64,000 nt of DNA from Cronobacter dublinensis subsp. dublinensis LMG 23823 (GCF_001277235.1 NZ_CP012266.1:496001-560000), one strand, 5' to 3'. Counted from the first letter of the stretch, positions 17,133-25,878 are shown. The notes: generated by a model not told the origin, from the sequence alone. Numbers and translations: made by a program.

Positions 17133-18659
17133 TCAGAACCAGGTTTCCATCTGGACGCCGAAGTTCCATTCGCCACCGGCGGTGAAACCGCTGCTGCCGA
17201 AGGAATCGCTGCTGGCGTAGTTATCCAGGCGGTGATCCCAGTCCATCCAGGTGGCAAACAGGCGCAGCTCAGGACGCTTGAGGAATTCGCCGACGTCGCC
17301 CGCTTTCAGCGTTGGCGCGAAGGTCAGCTTATAGAAGTTGCCGCTGACCGCGTTACGGGCGTTATAGCCTTCCGGGCGCAAGTCCATGTACTGGTAGCTG
17401 CCTTCATACTGCAATTCGAAATTCTGGTTAATCTCCTGAATTACGCGCAGGTTAGCGGTCGCCCACTGGTAGCTGTCGCCTTTCACGTAGCGATCCTTAC
17501 TGCTCTGGGCCAGCACCGCTGGCGCGATATGCCAGCCGCCGCCAAGCGGGGTCATGCCATAGCTCGCGAGACGCCAGGTGTCCGCCTGCGGCAGCAGCGC
17601 GCCGTCGGAGCCGATAGATTTCACTTCCGCGCCAAGACCGTGGCCATACAACAGCGCGGTTTTCGACGACCCGTCGCGCAGGCCGTAGAAGCTGTCGTTA
17701 TGCAGGCCGAGCAGCGCATGCACGCCATCTTCCGCCGCGTCTTTTTTCACGCGGTTGCCGTCGATATCCACGCGGTCTTCGTTATCTTTGGCGCGCATCC
17801 CGCTCACCATCAGCTGCACCGGCCCGACATAGTTATTGAGGGTCAGCACATAGTTCTGCGCGGTGTTTTCGCTATTCTCGATATCGCCGAACGTGCGGCC
17901 ATACAGCGAGAAGTTGCTGCGCGCGTTGTCGCTCCAGCGCATGTCATAAATCCCCGCGCCGGTCCCCGCCAGGAATACGACGTCGGAGTCTATCCAGTGG
18001 ATATCGAAGTTATCACGATCGAAGCGTTTACCGGCCCAGACGGTGGCATCTTTGAATGCGCCGGTAAAGGTCGGCAGATGACCCAGTTCAGTAAACGCCT
18101 GACGCACGTTGAGATCGCTGGTGTCGGCGGTCCAGTCGTTATAGCTGCGCTGTCCGTCGGCCACCATTACTTTGAAGCGCGTGGTGGCGCCGTTCGAAAG
18201 CGTCTGTTTGTGCTCCAGGTTCATTTCCAGGTAGGTGTCAGGCTCGTTGCCAAGACGTCCCACGTGGCCGCCGGTTTCGCCAGCAGGCGTGAAGGACGGG
18301 CCGCCCTGGGTTTTGGCGGCGGAGTCGCTCATTAACAGGCCGGAGCGCGCATAGCCGTGGAATTCAAACCCGTCGGTGCTCGCAGCCTGTGATGCGGGAG
18401 CGGCAGGCGCTGGGGCGCTTGCCGCGACCGGCTGCGCGGTGGCCTGCATTTTTTTCTGCGTGGCCGCCAGTTCGCGGGCCTGACGCTCGGCGGCTTCGGC
18501 GCGCGACTCCGCGGCGCTGGCGCGGGTTTCGGCGGCCTGTAAACGCTGTTCAAGCGCCGCCAGACGCGCTTCGATGCTGGTCATATTGCTGTCGGCAAAG
18601 GCGGCGGGAGCACCGGCCAGTAAGCCAATGGTAAGGGCAAGAGTGCTTTTTCTAATCAT
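17133..18659 (-). CDS. scrY: Sucrose porin ScrY
   Basis: A 508-residue maltoporin-family outer-membrane channel. The signal peptide ends AAFADS, a coiled-coil segment rich in Ala/Glu/Arg (about residues 28-75) and an Ala/Pro linker follow, then the 18-strand barrel, ending in the aromatic FGVQMETWF that targets BAM. ATG 18659 is used; upstream in-frame starts have no binding site. First gene of scrYABR, which has its own promoter and two ScrR operators. Confidence 0.95.
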   Translation of the reverse strand: MIRKSTLALTIGLLAGAPAAFADSNMTSIEARLAALEQRLQAAETRASAAESRAEAAERQARELAATQKKMQATAQPVAASAPAPAAPASQAASTDGFEFHGYARSGLLMSDSAAKTQGGPSFTPAGETGGHVGRLGNEPDTYLEMNLEHKQTLSNGATTRFKVMVADGQRSYNDWTADTSDLNVRQAFTELGHLPTFTGAFKDATVWAGKRFDRDNFDIHWIDSDVVFLAGTGAGIYDMRWSDNARSNFSLYGRTFGDIENSENTAQNYVLTLNNYVGPVQLMVSGMRAKDNEDRVDIDGNRVKKDAAEDGVHALLGLHNDSFYGLRDGSSKTALLYGHGLGAEVKSIGSDGALLPQADTWRLASYGMTPLGGGWHIAPAVLAQSSKDRYVKGDSYQWATANLRVIQEINQNFELQYEGSYQYMDLRPEGYNARNAVSGNFYKLTFAPTLKAGDVGEFLKRPELRLFATWMDWDHRLDNYASSDSFGSSGFTAGGEWNFGVQMETWF

Positions 18660-18704
18660 GGTATGGCATCCCTGAGAAGGCGTTATCATCATTTTGCTAA
18701 CTTG

Positions 18705-18718
18705 CTAAACCGGTTTAG
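18705..18718. promoter_or_regulatory. ScrR operator downstream of the scrY start point
   Basis: Perfect 14-base palindrome CTAAACCGGTTTAG. It is located just after the predicted scrY transcription start, where a repressor would block initiation. Confidence 0.9.
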
Positions 18719-18724
18719 TGCGCA

Positions 18725-18754
18725 ATCATAATCACGGCCTATTTTTACTGGCAA
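18725..18754 (-). promoter_or_regulatory. scrY promoter
   Basis: On the minus strand, -35 TTGCCA (18749-18754) and -10 TATGAT (18725-18730) with an 18-base spacer, between the two operators. Confidence 0.7.
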
Positions 18755-18763
18755 TGAAATTAG

Positions 18764-18777
18764 CTAAACCGGTTTAG
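18764..18777. promoter_or_regulatory. ScrR operator upstream of the scrY -35
   Basis: A second perfect CTAAACCGGTTTAG, centred 59 bases from the first, so roughly on a related helix face; the pair could support looping. Confidence 0.88.
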
Positions 18778-18781
18778 TGAT

Positions 18782-18797
18782 TGTGATGAGGTTCGCA
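18782..18797. promoter_or_regulatory. Candidate CRP site upstream of scrY
   Basis: TGTGA-TGAGGT-TCGCA matches nine of ten core positions of TGTGA-N6-TCACA and lies upstream of the scrY promoter, as catabolite control of scr would require. Confidence 0.6.
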
Positions 18798-18820
18798 AAA
18801 CGGGCCGCGGGCGCGGCCCG
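18797..18820 (-). terminator. Probable scrK terminator
   Basis: On the scrK strand an eight-base stem CGGGCCGC/GCGGCCCG is followed by TTTTG. The T run is short, so termination may be partial. It overlaps the candidate CRP site by one base. Confidence 0.55.
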
Positions 18821-18825
18821 CGGGA

Positions 18826-19749
18826 TCAGGCGAGGCGTTGCTGAAGATCGTTCAGGCGCGGCAGGGCGGTCATGGCGCCTTTGGCGGTGGTGGCGAGTGC
18901 GCCGCAGGCCTGGGCGTCCGCCAGCAGGGGAGCCAGCGCGGCGGCGTTCGCCGGCAGACCATGCGCCGCAAGGCCCCACAGCAGCCCGGCCACGAAAGCG
19001 TCGCCCGCGCCGGTGGTGTCGACGCACTCGACCGGCTCGGCCAGGTAATGGTGCTGCTCGTTGTTAAAGCAGGCGTCGACGCCCTCTGCGCCCCGCGTGA
19101 TGAGCAGCAGCGGGATCCCGTGACGGCGCGCCAGCGCCAGCGCGTGCTCGTCGTCGTCGCCCCCGGTGATGAACGCCAGCTCTTCCAGTGACAGTTTCAC
19201 CACATCCGCCAGCGCCAGCGCGCGCGCCACGCATTCGCGCAGCTGCGCGGGATCCGGCCACAGATCTTCACGGATGTTTGGGTCGAAACTGACAAACCCG
19301 CCCGCGCGTTTTATCCGGGCCATCGCTGCAAACGCGGTATCGCGCGACGGCTGCGCGCAGAGCGCAATCGAGCAGACGTGCAGCCATTCGCCGGTAGCGA
19401 AGGTCGGGAGATCGTCTTCAATGAGAAAGAGATCGGCCGACGGGCGCACCATAAACGTAAACGACCGCTCGCCGCGATTGTCGAGCGCGACCACCACTGT
19501 CGAGGTGCGATGCGCCGGATCCTGATGCATGGCGCCCGTATCCACGCCTTCTTCGCGCAGCATGCGGATCATAAACTCGCCGAACGGATCGCGCCCGACG
19601 CGGCCGATAAACCCGCTCGCGCCGCCGAGCCGCGCGACGCCCACCGCCACGTTGGCAGGCGCGCCGCCGGGGCATTGCAATAACCGTCCCTCGCCGTCGG
19701 GCAGCAGATCGACGACCGCGTCCCCCAGAGCCCATACTTTTGCTGACAT
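18826..19749 (-). CDS. scrK: Fructokinase ScrK (PfkB family)
   Basis: A 307-residue PfkB-family kinase. The N-terminal GGAPANVAVGVARLGG signature and the ATP/catalytic motif DTTGAGDAFVAGLL are present. It phosphorylates the free fructose released by ScrB to fructose-6-phosphate. It has its own promoter and operator, then a hairpin separates it from scrYABR, as in the Klebsiella and pUR400 regulons. Confidence 0.95.
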   Translation of the reverse strand: MSAKVWALGDAVVDLLPDGEGRLLQCPGGAPANVAVGVARLGGASGFIGRVGRDPFGEFMIRMLREEGVDTGAMHQDPAHRTSTVVVALDNRGERSFTFMVRPSADLFLIEDDLPTFATGEWLHVCSIALCAQPSRDTAFAAMARIKRAGGFVSFDPNIREDLWPDPAQLRECVARALALADVVKLSLEELAFITGGDDDEHALALARRHGIPLLLITRGAEGVDACFNNEQHHYLAEPVECVDTTGAGDAFVAGLLWGLAAHGLPANAAALAPLLADAQACGALATTAKGAMTALPRLNDLQQRLA

Positions 19750-19779
19750 ACCTGTTTCCTCCGATTCCTCTTTCGCTAA

Positions 19780-19808
19780 ACAATAGTTAAACCGGTTTAG
19801 CTAATCAA
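19780..19808 (-). promoter_or_regulatory. scrK promoter with ScrR operator inside the spacer
   Basis: On the minus strand, -35 TTGATT (19803-19808), 17-base spacer and -10 TATTGT (19780-19785). The operator TTAAACCGGTTTAG (19787-19800) differs at one end base from the two scrY operators and occupies the spacer. Confidence 0.82.
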
Positions 19809-19881
19809 CACTCTTTGTGTGCTCAGGGGCTTTAAAGGGGAAAGAGAGCAGAAATGTGCCGCGCCGGAACGCGGCTTACGA

Positions 19882-20247
19882 TCAGTGGTGGTGTTTGGCG
19901 TCGGGGCCGAAGCGGTTTTCGCCGCGAGTGCCTTCCTGCGTGTTGAACGCGAGGATCATCAGCCAGCCGATTACCGGGATGAACAGCACAAAGAGCCACC
20001 GCGCCGTGCGGTCGGTATCGTGCAGGCGGCGAAACTGTAACGCCAGCGCGGGCAGCAGTACCACCAGTCCATACAGCACGGTGAGCAGGCCCTGCTCGCC
20101 CATAATGCGCAGCCCAAGTATTTTATCCAGGGCCACCATGACGCCCGTCAGAATGATATTTACCAGGGTGAACATCCAGTACTCTTTACGACGCGCCCGG
20201 CCGGTAAAACCGAGGTAATTTCTGAACGCTTTGATGTACCAGTACAT
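19882..20247 (-). CDS. yhaH: DUF805 inner-membrane protein YhaH
   Basis: A 121-residue protein starting MYWYIKAFRNYLGFTGRARR, the DUF805 signature, with three to four membrane segments, RRLHDTDRTARW and a His-rich tail. Function unknown. In E. coli yhaH, the related yhaI and yhaJ are neighbours; here the scr block lies between yhaJ and yhaH and yhaI is absent. Confidence 0.9.
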   Translation of the reverse strand: MYWYIKAFRNYLGFTGRARRKEYWMFTLVNIILTGVMVALDKILGLRIMGEQGLLTVLYGLVVLLPALALQFRRLHDTDRTARWLFVLFIPVIGWLMILAFNTQEGTRGENRFGPDAKHHH

Positions 20248-20402
20248 ATGTGTTCGCCTCCCTTGCCATCAATCACTTGTTTTTAAAGCGATCTGCTTGT
20301 GTAAATGCTAGCTGTCGGCGGGCGAAACGGCCTGGGGGAAAACGGAAAATGTGAGCGCCGTCGGAACGGCGCATTTTTCAGAAGAGGCTTAGGGCGAAGC
20401 GA

Positions 20403-21389
20403 TTAGCGAAAGCGCTCGTCGCGCCCGTGCGGCTCATCAAGATCCTGCCACGGGCCGATGGAGATAATCCCGGTGGGGTTGATGGTTTTGTGGCTGCAAT
20501 AATAGTGGTGGCGGATGTGCCCGAAATCGACCGTCTCCGCGATGCCCGGCATCTGGTAAATCTCGCGCAGAAAGCCGTGCAGGTTCAGGTAATCGCTGAT
20601 GCGGTGCTTATCACATTTAAAATGCGTGACGTAGACCGGGTCGAAGCGCACCAGCGTGGTCCAGAGGCGGATGTCGGCTTCAGTCAACTGGTCGCCGGTC
20701 AGGTAGCGCTGCTGGCCCAGGATCTGCTCAAGGCGCGACAGCGAGGCGAACACCTGTTCAACCGCTTCATCATAGGCCTGCTGGCTGGTGGCGAAGCCCG
20801 TCTTATAGACGCCGTTGTTGACGGTGTCGTAGATCCAGCCGTTCAGCTCATCGATTTCCGCACGCAGCGCCTGCGGGTAGTAATCACCGGCACGCGCGCC
20901 CAGCGCGTCAAACGCGCTGTTGAACATGCGGATGATATCGGCGGATTCGTTGCTCACGATGGTCTGGCGCTGCTTATCCCACAGCACCGGCACGGTCACG
21001 CGCCCGGAGTAGTGCGGATCGGCCTGGAGATAGAGCTGATAGAGGAAATCGTGCTGATAGAGCGTATCGCCGGTGGCCGCCGGGAAATCGTCGCCGAACG
21101 TCCAGCCATTTTCGAGCATCAGCGGATGCACCACTGAGACGGAGATAAACGATTCAAGCCCTTTGAGCTTGCGCATAATCAGCGTGCGGTGCGCCCAGGG
21201 GCAGGCAAGTGACACATATAGATGGTAGCGATCTTTTTGCGCCGCAAAGCCGCCTTCGCCCGTCGGGCCCGGTTCGCCGTCCGGAGTCACCCAGTTGCGG
21301 TACGCCGCCGAGGTGCGCTTAAAGCGGCCGCCGGTGGATTTGGTGTCATACCAGGTGTCGTGCCAGACGCCGTCGATCAGTTGTCCCAT
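20403..21389 (-). CDS. yqjG: Glutathionyl-hydroquinone reductase YqjG
   Basis: A 328-residue Xi-class glutathione transferase. The catalytic cysteine is Cys63 in ACPWAHR, followed by the all-alpha domain. It reduces glutathionyl-(hydro)quinones to hydroquinones with glutathione. It follows yqjF after a strong hairpin at 21426-21452, so its expression may be partly separate. Confidence 0.94.
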   Translation of the reverse strand: MGQLIDGVWHDTWYDTKSTGGRFKRTSAAYRNWVTPDGEPGPTGEGGFAAQKDRYHLYVSLACPWAHRTLIMRKLKGLESFISVSVVHPLMLENGWTFGDDFPAATGDTLYQHDFLYQLYLQADPHYSGRVTVPVLWDKQRQTIVSNESADIIRMFNSAFDALGARAGDYYPQALRAEIDELNGWIYDTVNNGVYKTGFATSQQAYDEAVEQVFASLSRLEQILGQQRYLTGDQLTEADIRLWTTLVRFDPVYVTHFKCDKHRISDYLNLHGFLREIYQMPGIAETVDFGHIRHHYYCSHKTINPTGIISIGPWQDLDEPHGRDERFR

Positions 21390-21425
21390 GATGTTCTCCT
21401 GTCAGATTACTTCCCTGAGTATGGC

Positions 21426-21452
21426 AAAAAGCAGGCGGTGGGGGCCGCCTGC
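21426..21452 (-). terminator. Terminator after yqjF
   Basis: On the minus strand the stem GCAGGCGG/CCGCCTGC with a six-base loop is followed by TTTTT. Confidence 0.85.
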
Positions 21453-21463
21453 CGTGTCATCTG

Positions 21464-21856
21464 TTACCAGTTCTTTTTCAGAAGGCGATCCAGGCTGTAT
21501 GCGCCAGGCCCCATGAGCGCCAGCAGCAGATACCCGCCTGCGATGGAGAAGTTCTTCATAAACATAATCGAGTTAGCGCCTTCCGCGAAGTTGCTGTGGA
21601 ACAGGAATGCCGTCAGCAGGGTAAAGACTGCGGTGATAAGCGCCGTGGTGCGGGTCAGGAAGCCGAAGATAATCGCCAGACCGCCGCCAAACTCAAGCAG
21701 GATAACCAGCGGCAGCATAAAGCCCGGTACGCCCATCGCTTCCATATACTGCTGCGTGCCTGCATAACCGGTGATTTTGCCCCAGCCTGCCACGATGAAC
21801 AGAATCGGCATCAGAATACGTGCCACCAGTACGCCAGCATCTTCGAATTTTTTCAT
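21464..21856 (-). CDS. yqjF: DoxX-family inner-membrane protein YqjF
   Basis: A 130-residue, four-helix DoxX protein (LVARILMPILFIVAGWGKIT at the first helix). Family members are linked to redox stress and thiosulphate oxidation, but YqjF's role is open. ATG 21856 with a GGAGAG site gives the E. coli length; an upstream extension is less likely. Confidence 0.9.
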   Translation of the reverse strand: MKKFEDAGVLVARILMPILFIVAGWGKITGYAGTQQYMEAMGVPGFMLPLVILLEFGGGLAIIFGFLTRTTALITAVFTLLTAFLFHSNFAEGANSIMFMKNFSIAGGYLLLALMGPGAYSLDRLLKKNW

Positions 21857-22036
21857 TTTACTCTCCAGGAATACCCGCTTCATCACGAAACGCTATCATT
21901 GTTTAAAGGGTTGCTTTGCGCGGGGTTATCCGCGTTCCGCTGTTGATGGAGAGAATCATAGGGCGGGCGTGACGGGAATGTAAGCAAGGAAAACTGGCAA
22001 ACTTATTCAAAAATAATGAATGATGAGGGCGGAGGG

Positions 22037-22065
22037 TAAAAAAACGCCTCTCCGGGGAGAGGCGT
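22037..22065 (-). terminator. Terminator after yqjK
   Basis: On the minus strand ACGCCTCTC/GAGAGGCGT with a CCCG loop is followed by seven Ts; it ends the yqjD-yqjE-yqjK unit. Confidence 0.92.
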
Positions 22066-22069
22066 CAGG

Positions 22070-22366
22070 TCAGGGGAGCGGATGTTTCATGGTGGTTTTA
22101 ATCAACCGCCAGGCGCTCCAGGCGGCGAAGCCGCGTTTGCCCCAGCGCATCAGGAAATTCGGGTTACGAACGGTCCAGATGGCCATGACGCTACTGCCGA
22201 CCACCGCCCACGAACGCAGGCTGAGTAACGTATTCCAGCTGCGGTCGTAAGAGCCGGTGACAGCCAGCCAGTCGCGACGACCGGCGGCCATATCCAGCCG
22301 TTGCTGCTGGATTTGACTGAGCAGCAACGCTTTGCGCCTTTCACGCTCGGCTTTGCTCATGCTCAT
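22070..22366 (-). CDS. yqjK: YqjK-family protein
   Basis: A 98-residue protein with a charged N-terminal helix (KAERERRKALLLSQIQQQRL) and a hydrophobic stretch near residues 50-65. Matches E. coli YqjK, function unknown. The ATG overlaps the yqjE stop (ATGA), so it is translationally coupled; an alternative ATG two codons on is possible. Confidence 0.9.
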   Translation of the reverse strand: MSMSKAERERRKALLLSQIQQQRLDMAAGRRDWLAVTGSYDRSWNTLLSLRSWAVVGSSVMAIWTVRNPNFLMRWGKRGFAAWSAWRLIKTTMKHPLP

Positions 22367-22761
22367 GGCTTGTCATCCTCCAGCAGCTGGCGGTCGTTAG
22401 CAAGCTCGTGTCGCGTATGACGCAACAGTGTCGACTGCCGCGATTTCTTAAGCGTCCAGATACCGCCAATCAGCGCCAGGACTAACAGCGTGACGGTGGT
22501 GCCTATCATGACGTTAAGGCGATACTGCGGATCCACGGCCCAGATGAGCAACACCATCAGACTCATCAGTCCAAAGGCGGCAAACAGCATCGTCAGGCCG
22601 GTCATCAGCAGCAGCTGAAAGAGATTCGCCTTCTCCTCTTCAAGCTCCACGACGGCGAGCCGTAAACGGGTTTCCACCATCTCCACAAGCACGGTGACGA
22701 TACGTTGTCCGATGCCGAGAACGCTTTTACCCGGCCCTTGCGCGTGACGAGGATCCGTCAT
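22363..22761 (-). CDS. yqjE: Phage-holin-superfamily inner-membrane protein YqjE
   Basis: 132 residues with two membrane helices (about 47-75 and 82-105) and charged ends. It matches YqjE (DUF1469 / holin-like superfamily III). The ATG at 22761 lies two bases after the yqjD stop; upstream extensions would overlap yqjD and are rejected. Confidence 0.92.
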   Translation of the reverse strand: MTDPRHAQGPGKSVLGIGQRIVTVLVEMVETRLRLAVVELEEEKANLFQLLLMTGLTMLFAAFGLMSLMVLLIWAVDPQYRLNVMIGTTVTLLVLALIGGIWTLKKSRQSTLLRHTRHELANDRQLLEDDKP

Positions 22762-22763
22762 AA

Positions 22764-23066
22764 TCAACGCCGCGTCAGCAGTACGCCCAGCACGACACCA
22801 ATGGCCGCACCAATACCTACGCCGGTCCACGGATTTTCACGCACGTAACCTTCCGCGCGCGCCGCGGCTTCGCGGGTCTGTCTCGCAATCACGTCACCGG
22901 TTTCGGTTAAGTGATAGCGAGTATCTTTCAGCGCGCGCTCTGCCTTATTGCGCAGTTTGCTCATCTCTTCCTTCGATTTATCCCCGGAGGCGGTCAGCAC
23001 TTCTTCCAGCGTATCGGCAAGCGATTTCAACTCAGCGCGCAGGTGATCGGAATTTTCTTTTGACAT
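22764..23066 (-). CDS. yqjD: ElaB/YqjD-family membrane-anchored ribosome-binding protein
   Basis: A 100-residue protein with a long amphipathic helix and a C-terminal glycine-zipper membrane segment (GIGAAIGVVLGVLLTRR) preceded by ENPWTGV, the ElaB/YqjD/YgaM signature. E. coli YqjD tethers ribosomes to the membrane in stationary phase. First of yqjD-yqjE-yqjK; GGAGAG precedes the start. Confidence 0.94.
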   Translation of the reverse strand: MSKENSDHLRAELKSLADTLEEVLTASGDKSKEEMSKLRNKAERALKDTRYHLTETGDVIARQTREAAARAEGYVRENPWTGVGIGAAIGVVLGVLLTRR

Positions 23067-23101
23067 AATGCTCTCCTGATATGTGAGGGTTATCCATAAG
23101 C

Positions 23102-23470
23102 TCAGTAATCTTGAGCTTTCAGCGCCTTCAGCTCCCGCTCAGCTTCAGCGAGCTTGTGGCGACGTTTGGCTATTTTATCGGCATCGCCTTTTTGCGTTGC
23201 CTCATGCAATTCGGCGCGGCGCTCGGCCACTTCCGCTTCTTTCTCCGCCACTTTCTGTCGATGCGCGGCGACAACCTCGCCGTCGCGACAGTTGGCGCGT
23301 ACCTGACTTAACGCTTTTTTCAGCCCGTCGATGCGGCCCTGGTTCTGGTGCTGCTCCGCGTAGCGGATCTCCTTTTCAATCTCCTGCGCTTTTTCATCGC
23401 AGGGGGAGGCGGCAAGCGTCGCGGCGGTCCAGGAAAAAAGGGTTAAGGCCAGTACTGTGCGGTAATTCAT
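23102..23470 (-). CDS. yqjC: DUF1090 periplasmic protein YqjC
   Basis: 122 residues: signal peptide ending TLAAS, then a helical, highly charged coiled-coil body with two cysteines (in SPCDEKAQ and RANCRDGE). Matches YqjC (DUF1090). ATG 23470 gives a normal signal peptide. Function unknown. Confidence 0.9.
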   Translation of the reverse strand: MNYRTVLALTLFSWTAATLAASPCDEKAQEIEKEIRYAEQHQNQGRIDGLKKALSQVRANCRDGEVVAAHRQKVAEKEAEVAERRAELHEATQKGDADKIAKRRHKLAEAERELKALKAQDY

Positions 23471-23622
23471 GGTCATACCTTCCATTGTGTTGCGTCAGAC
23501 GCGGGCCAGACGCGATTCCGGTGTTAATAGCGCGGACAAGACAATGGGTTGCGCTTACTCAAGCATAGTAAGTAATGACGCAAACCCCAAAGTCTGTGAA
23601 AAGATTCAGATTCCTGGAAGTG

Positions 23623-24006
23623 TTATCCCAGGCGCTGAATGTCCTGGCGCAGGCGGGAGAGCCAGGCGGGGGTTAGGCTTTTTTCTTCCTGCTGGGCGAT
23701 AACAAAACCGCGCGGCAGCGAGCGATAAAGCACTTTGCGCGCCGCTTCGCTCTGATCGGTGGAGTCGAACTTAATCAGCAGAATGTCATCCTGCGGCGTA
23801 ATGCTTTTAAAACGAATGCCGTTGGCGTCGAGATGATGCCAGACGGAAAAGCCGTCCGGGATCATCGCGCCCTGGGAGACCGCGCGGATCTCAAGCGTCG
23901 TTTCATGCTTTTGCAGGGCAGCCCAGCTGAGCATGGCGGCCGCCAGCAGCGTCAATGCCGCGAGCGTCAGCGTAAGACGACGGGAAAATGCGGGTCTGAA
24001 CGCCAT
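23623..24006 (-). CDS. mzrA: EnvZ/OmpR modulator MzrA
   Basis: A 127-residue bitopic inner-membrane protein with one N-terminal transmembrane helix (residues about 11-30) and a periplasmic domain. In E. coli MzrA contacts EnvZ and links CpxA/R to EnvZ/OmpR. It starts three bases after the yqjA stop, and the yqjA-mzrA pair is conserved. Confidence 0.93.
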   Translation of the reverse strand: MAFRPAFSRRLTLTLAALTLLAAAMLSWAALQKHETTLEIRAVSQGAMIPDGFSVWHHLDANGIRFKSITPQDDILLIKFDSTDQSEAARKVLYRSLPRGFVIAQQEEKSLTPAWLSRLRQDIQRLG

Positions 24007-24009
24007 CCT

Positions 24010-24672
24010 TTAGCTCCGGTTTCCATGTTTTTTCTTCCATAAGACAACAAGTGAGCCGATGAGGCCAATCACCAGCAATACCACCGGCAGCAGCATCAGG
24101 CAGGACATCAGGGCGTCTTCATATTTCAGGAACACCGGCGTTTTGCCGAGCAGGTAGCCGAGCGTGGTGAGAATAACGACCCACAGCAGGCCGCTCATCC
24201 AGTTGAAGAACTGGAAACGGACGTTATTAAGACCTGAGAGGCCGGCGATGGTCGGCAGCAGCGTGCGCACAAACGCGATAAAACGGCCCAGCAGCAGCGC
24301 GGAAAGCCCGTGTTTATGAAACAGATGATGCGCCCGCTGGTGATAATGCGCAGGCAGATGCGACAGCCAGTTCTGGACGATGCGCGTATTGCCGAGCCAG
24401 CGCCCCTGAATGTAACTGACCCAGCAGCCGAGGCTTGCGGCGGCGGTTAAGAGCAGCACGGTTTGCGGATAGCCCAGCGCGCCTTTCGCGATAAGCACGC
24501 CCACCAGCACCAGCAGGCTGTCGCCCGGCAGGAAGGCGGCGGGCAGCAGGCCGTTTTCCAGGAACAGGATCATAAACAGCACAAAGTAGAGCATGCCGAT
24601 CATGCCAGGGTTGGCCAGCGTTTCGAAGTCCTGGCTCCAGAGCGCGGTGAGTAATTGTGTCAAAAGTTCCAT
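24010..24672 (-). CDS. yqjA: DedA-family inner-membrane protein YqjA
   Basis: A 220-residue DedA protein. The re-entrant motif ENGLLPAAFLPGDSLL and the downstream GRFIAFVRTLLPTIAGLSG with its essential Glu, Asp and Arg residues are present. YqjA is a proton-dependent transporter-type protein needed for alkaline and drug tolerance; DedA proteins are linked to undecaprenyl-phosphate recycling. Confidence 0.94.
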   Translation of the reverse strand: MELLTQLLTALWSQDFETLANPGMIGMLYFVLFMILFLENGLLPAAFLPGDSLLVLVGVLIAKGALGYPQTVLLLTAAASLGCWVSYIQGRWLGNTRIVQNWLSHLPAHYHQRAHHLFHKHGLSALLLGRFIAFVRTLLPTIAGLSGLNNVRFQFFNWMSGLLWVVILTTLGYLLGKTPVFLKYEDALMSCLMLLPVVLLVIGLIGSLVVLWKKKHGNRS

Positions 24673-24985
24673 TCAGTGATCCTGGCACATCGGTTAAAGC
24701 CAATGGGGTAGAACAGATAGCATTGCGACATTTCTGCGGTATGAAGGACGTCAACAGCGCTCTGTGCATTCCTGGCGTCCGCACGGCTCCGTGTGCGAGG
24801 AGTGAAGTAAGCAAGCGCTGACTTTCACCAGGAAATGCGTCTAATTGTAACAAAGCTCTGCCTGATGCGTCACAGAAATCATGCTTTGTTGAGGAATGAT
24901 TTTGCTTTTCAGGAGTAACGCTGGCGAGGGTATTTACACACGCTGACACTATATATGGTTTGCTTACCCTCGCGATAAGAAGGGA
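24673..24985. other. yqjA upstream region
   Basis: About 310 bases with no supportable gene. It must carry the yqjA promoter on the minus strand. CpxR control is known in E. coli, but I could not point to a convincing tandem GTAAA site. Confidence 0.4.
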
Positions 24986-25765
24986 TTACTTTTCGCTGTT
25001 TGCCGCCGCGTCGAGATGAACCACCGGATTTTCGGCAAAAAGGTAGCGGTCGGCATTGAATTCAAAGTCGTCGCTGGTTTCGTTAAAGAGCATCTGCTTG
25101 GTATTCTCCAGATGCTGCCACATGGCAAGCTTTGCGCCGTGCGGGTCTTTACGAATCAACGCTTTAAGGATGTTGTCGTGGTCGTCGCACCAGTTATCGA
25201 CGGTGCGCAAATCGATATGTTCGTGCAGTTTTTTCCAGTACGGGTTATGAACGCGCTGAGTCCACATTTTTTCGACAATCGCGGCGAGCGCGCTGTTCTG
25301 CGTGGCGAGCGCCACCTGCACGTGAAACTGTAAATCCCATTCGGAGTCGCGGAAGAATTTCTCGTTGCGCGCTTTCTCCTGGATTTCCATCAGCTTACGG
25401 ATGTCCTGCTTGGTGACCTGGGTGGCGGCGAACTCGGCGATATTGCTCTCGATAAGCTGACGGGCCTGCAGCAGTTCAAACGGACCATAGCTTGCGAATT
25501 CAAACGCCTGCTCAGGGGCGGGCGTATGGTGTTTCGCCTGGTTGGCAATTACATGAATACCCGAACCTTTACGCACCTCAACGTAGCCTTCCACCTCCAG
25601 CATAATGATGGCTTCGCGCACGACGGTGCGGCTGACGTTTTTCTCGTCGGCGATGAAGCGCTCGGCAGGCAGTTTTTCACCGACCTGATACACGCCGTCT
25701 TCGATGCGTTGCTTAAGCTCGGCGGCCAGTTGTTGATACAGACGACGCGGTTCTGCGATTTCCAT
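24986..25765 (-). CDS. exuR: Hexuronate regulon repressor ExuR (GntR/FadR)
   Basis: 259 residues: GntR winged helix (about 10-75, with VSRTVVREAIIMLEVEGYVE) and an all-helical FCD effector domain. ExuR represses exuT, uxaCA and other genes and is released by galacturonate or glucuronate. It is nearly identical to E. coli ExuR and sits downstream of exuT on the same strand. Confidence 0.96.
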   Translation of the reverse strand: MEIAEPRRLYQQLAAELKQRIEDGVYQVGEKLPAERFIADEKNVSRTVVREAIIMLEVEGYVEVRKGSGIHVIANQAKHHTPAPEQAFEFASYGPFELLQARQLIESNIAEFAATQVTKQDIRKLMEIQEKARNEKFFRDSEWDLQFHVQVALATQNSALAAIVEKMWTQRVHNPYWKKLHEHIDLRTVDNWCDDHDNILKALIRKDPHGAKLAMWQHLENTKQMLFNETSDDFEFNADRYLFAENPVVHLDAAANSEK

Positions 25766-25842
25766 GTACGACTCCAGTGAACACGATACTGCTTAGATTT
25801 GTTATACCACTTTTCGGGTGAGCCCTCCACTCGACGCCTGTG

Positions 25843-25866
25843 AAAAAGCCGCCCGCAGGCGGCTTT
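25843..25866 (-). terminator. Terminator after exuT
   Basis: On the minus strand AAAGCCGCC/GGCGGCTTT with a TGCG loop runs into TTTTT, separating exuT from exuR. Confidence 0.88.
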
Positions 25867-25878
25867 CCGGTAGATGGA

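Noticed and set aside
17088..18335. A 415-codon plus-strand frame opposite scrY
   Set aside because: Shadow of the porin gene; no binding site or recognisable domain.
20355..20378. Hairpin GCGCCGT/ACGGCGC followed by ATTTTTC as a terminator
   Set aside because: The T run is on the plus strand, where no gene ends, and on the minus strand, where yqjG ends, the T run is weak; function not assignable.
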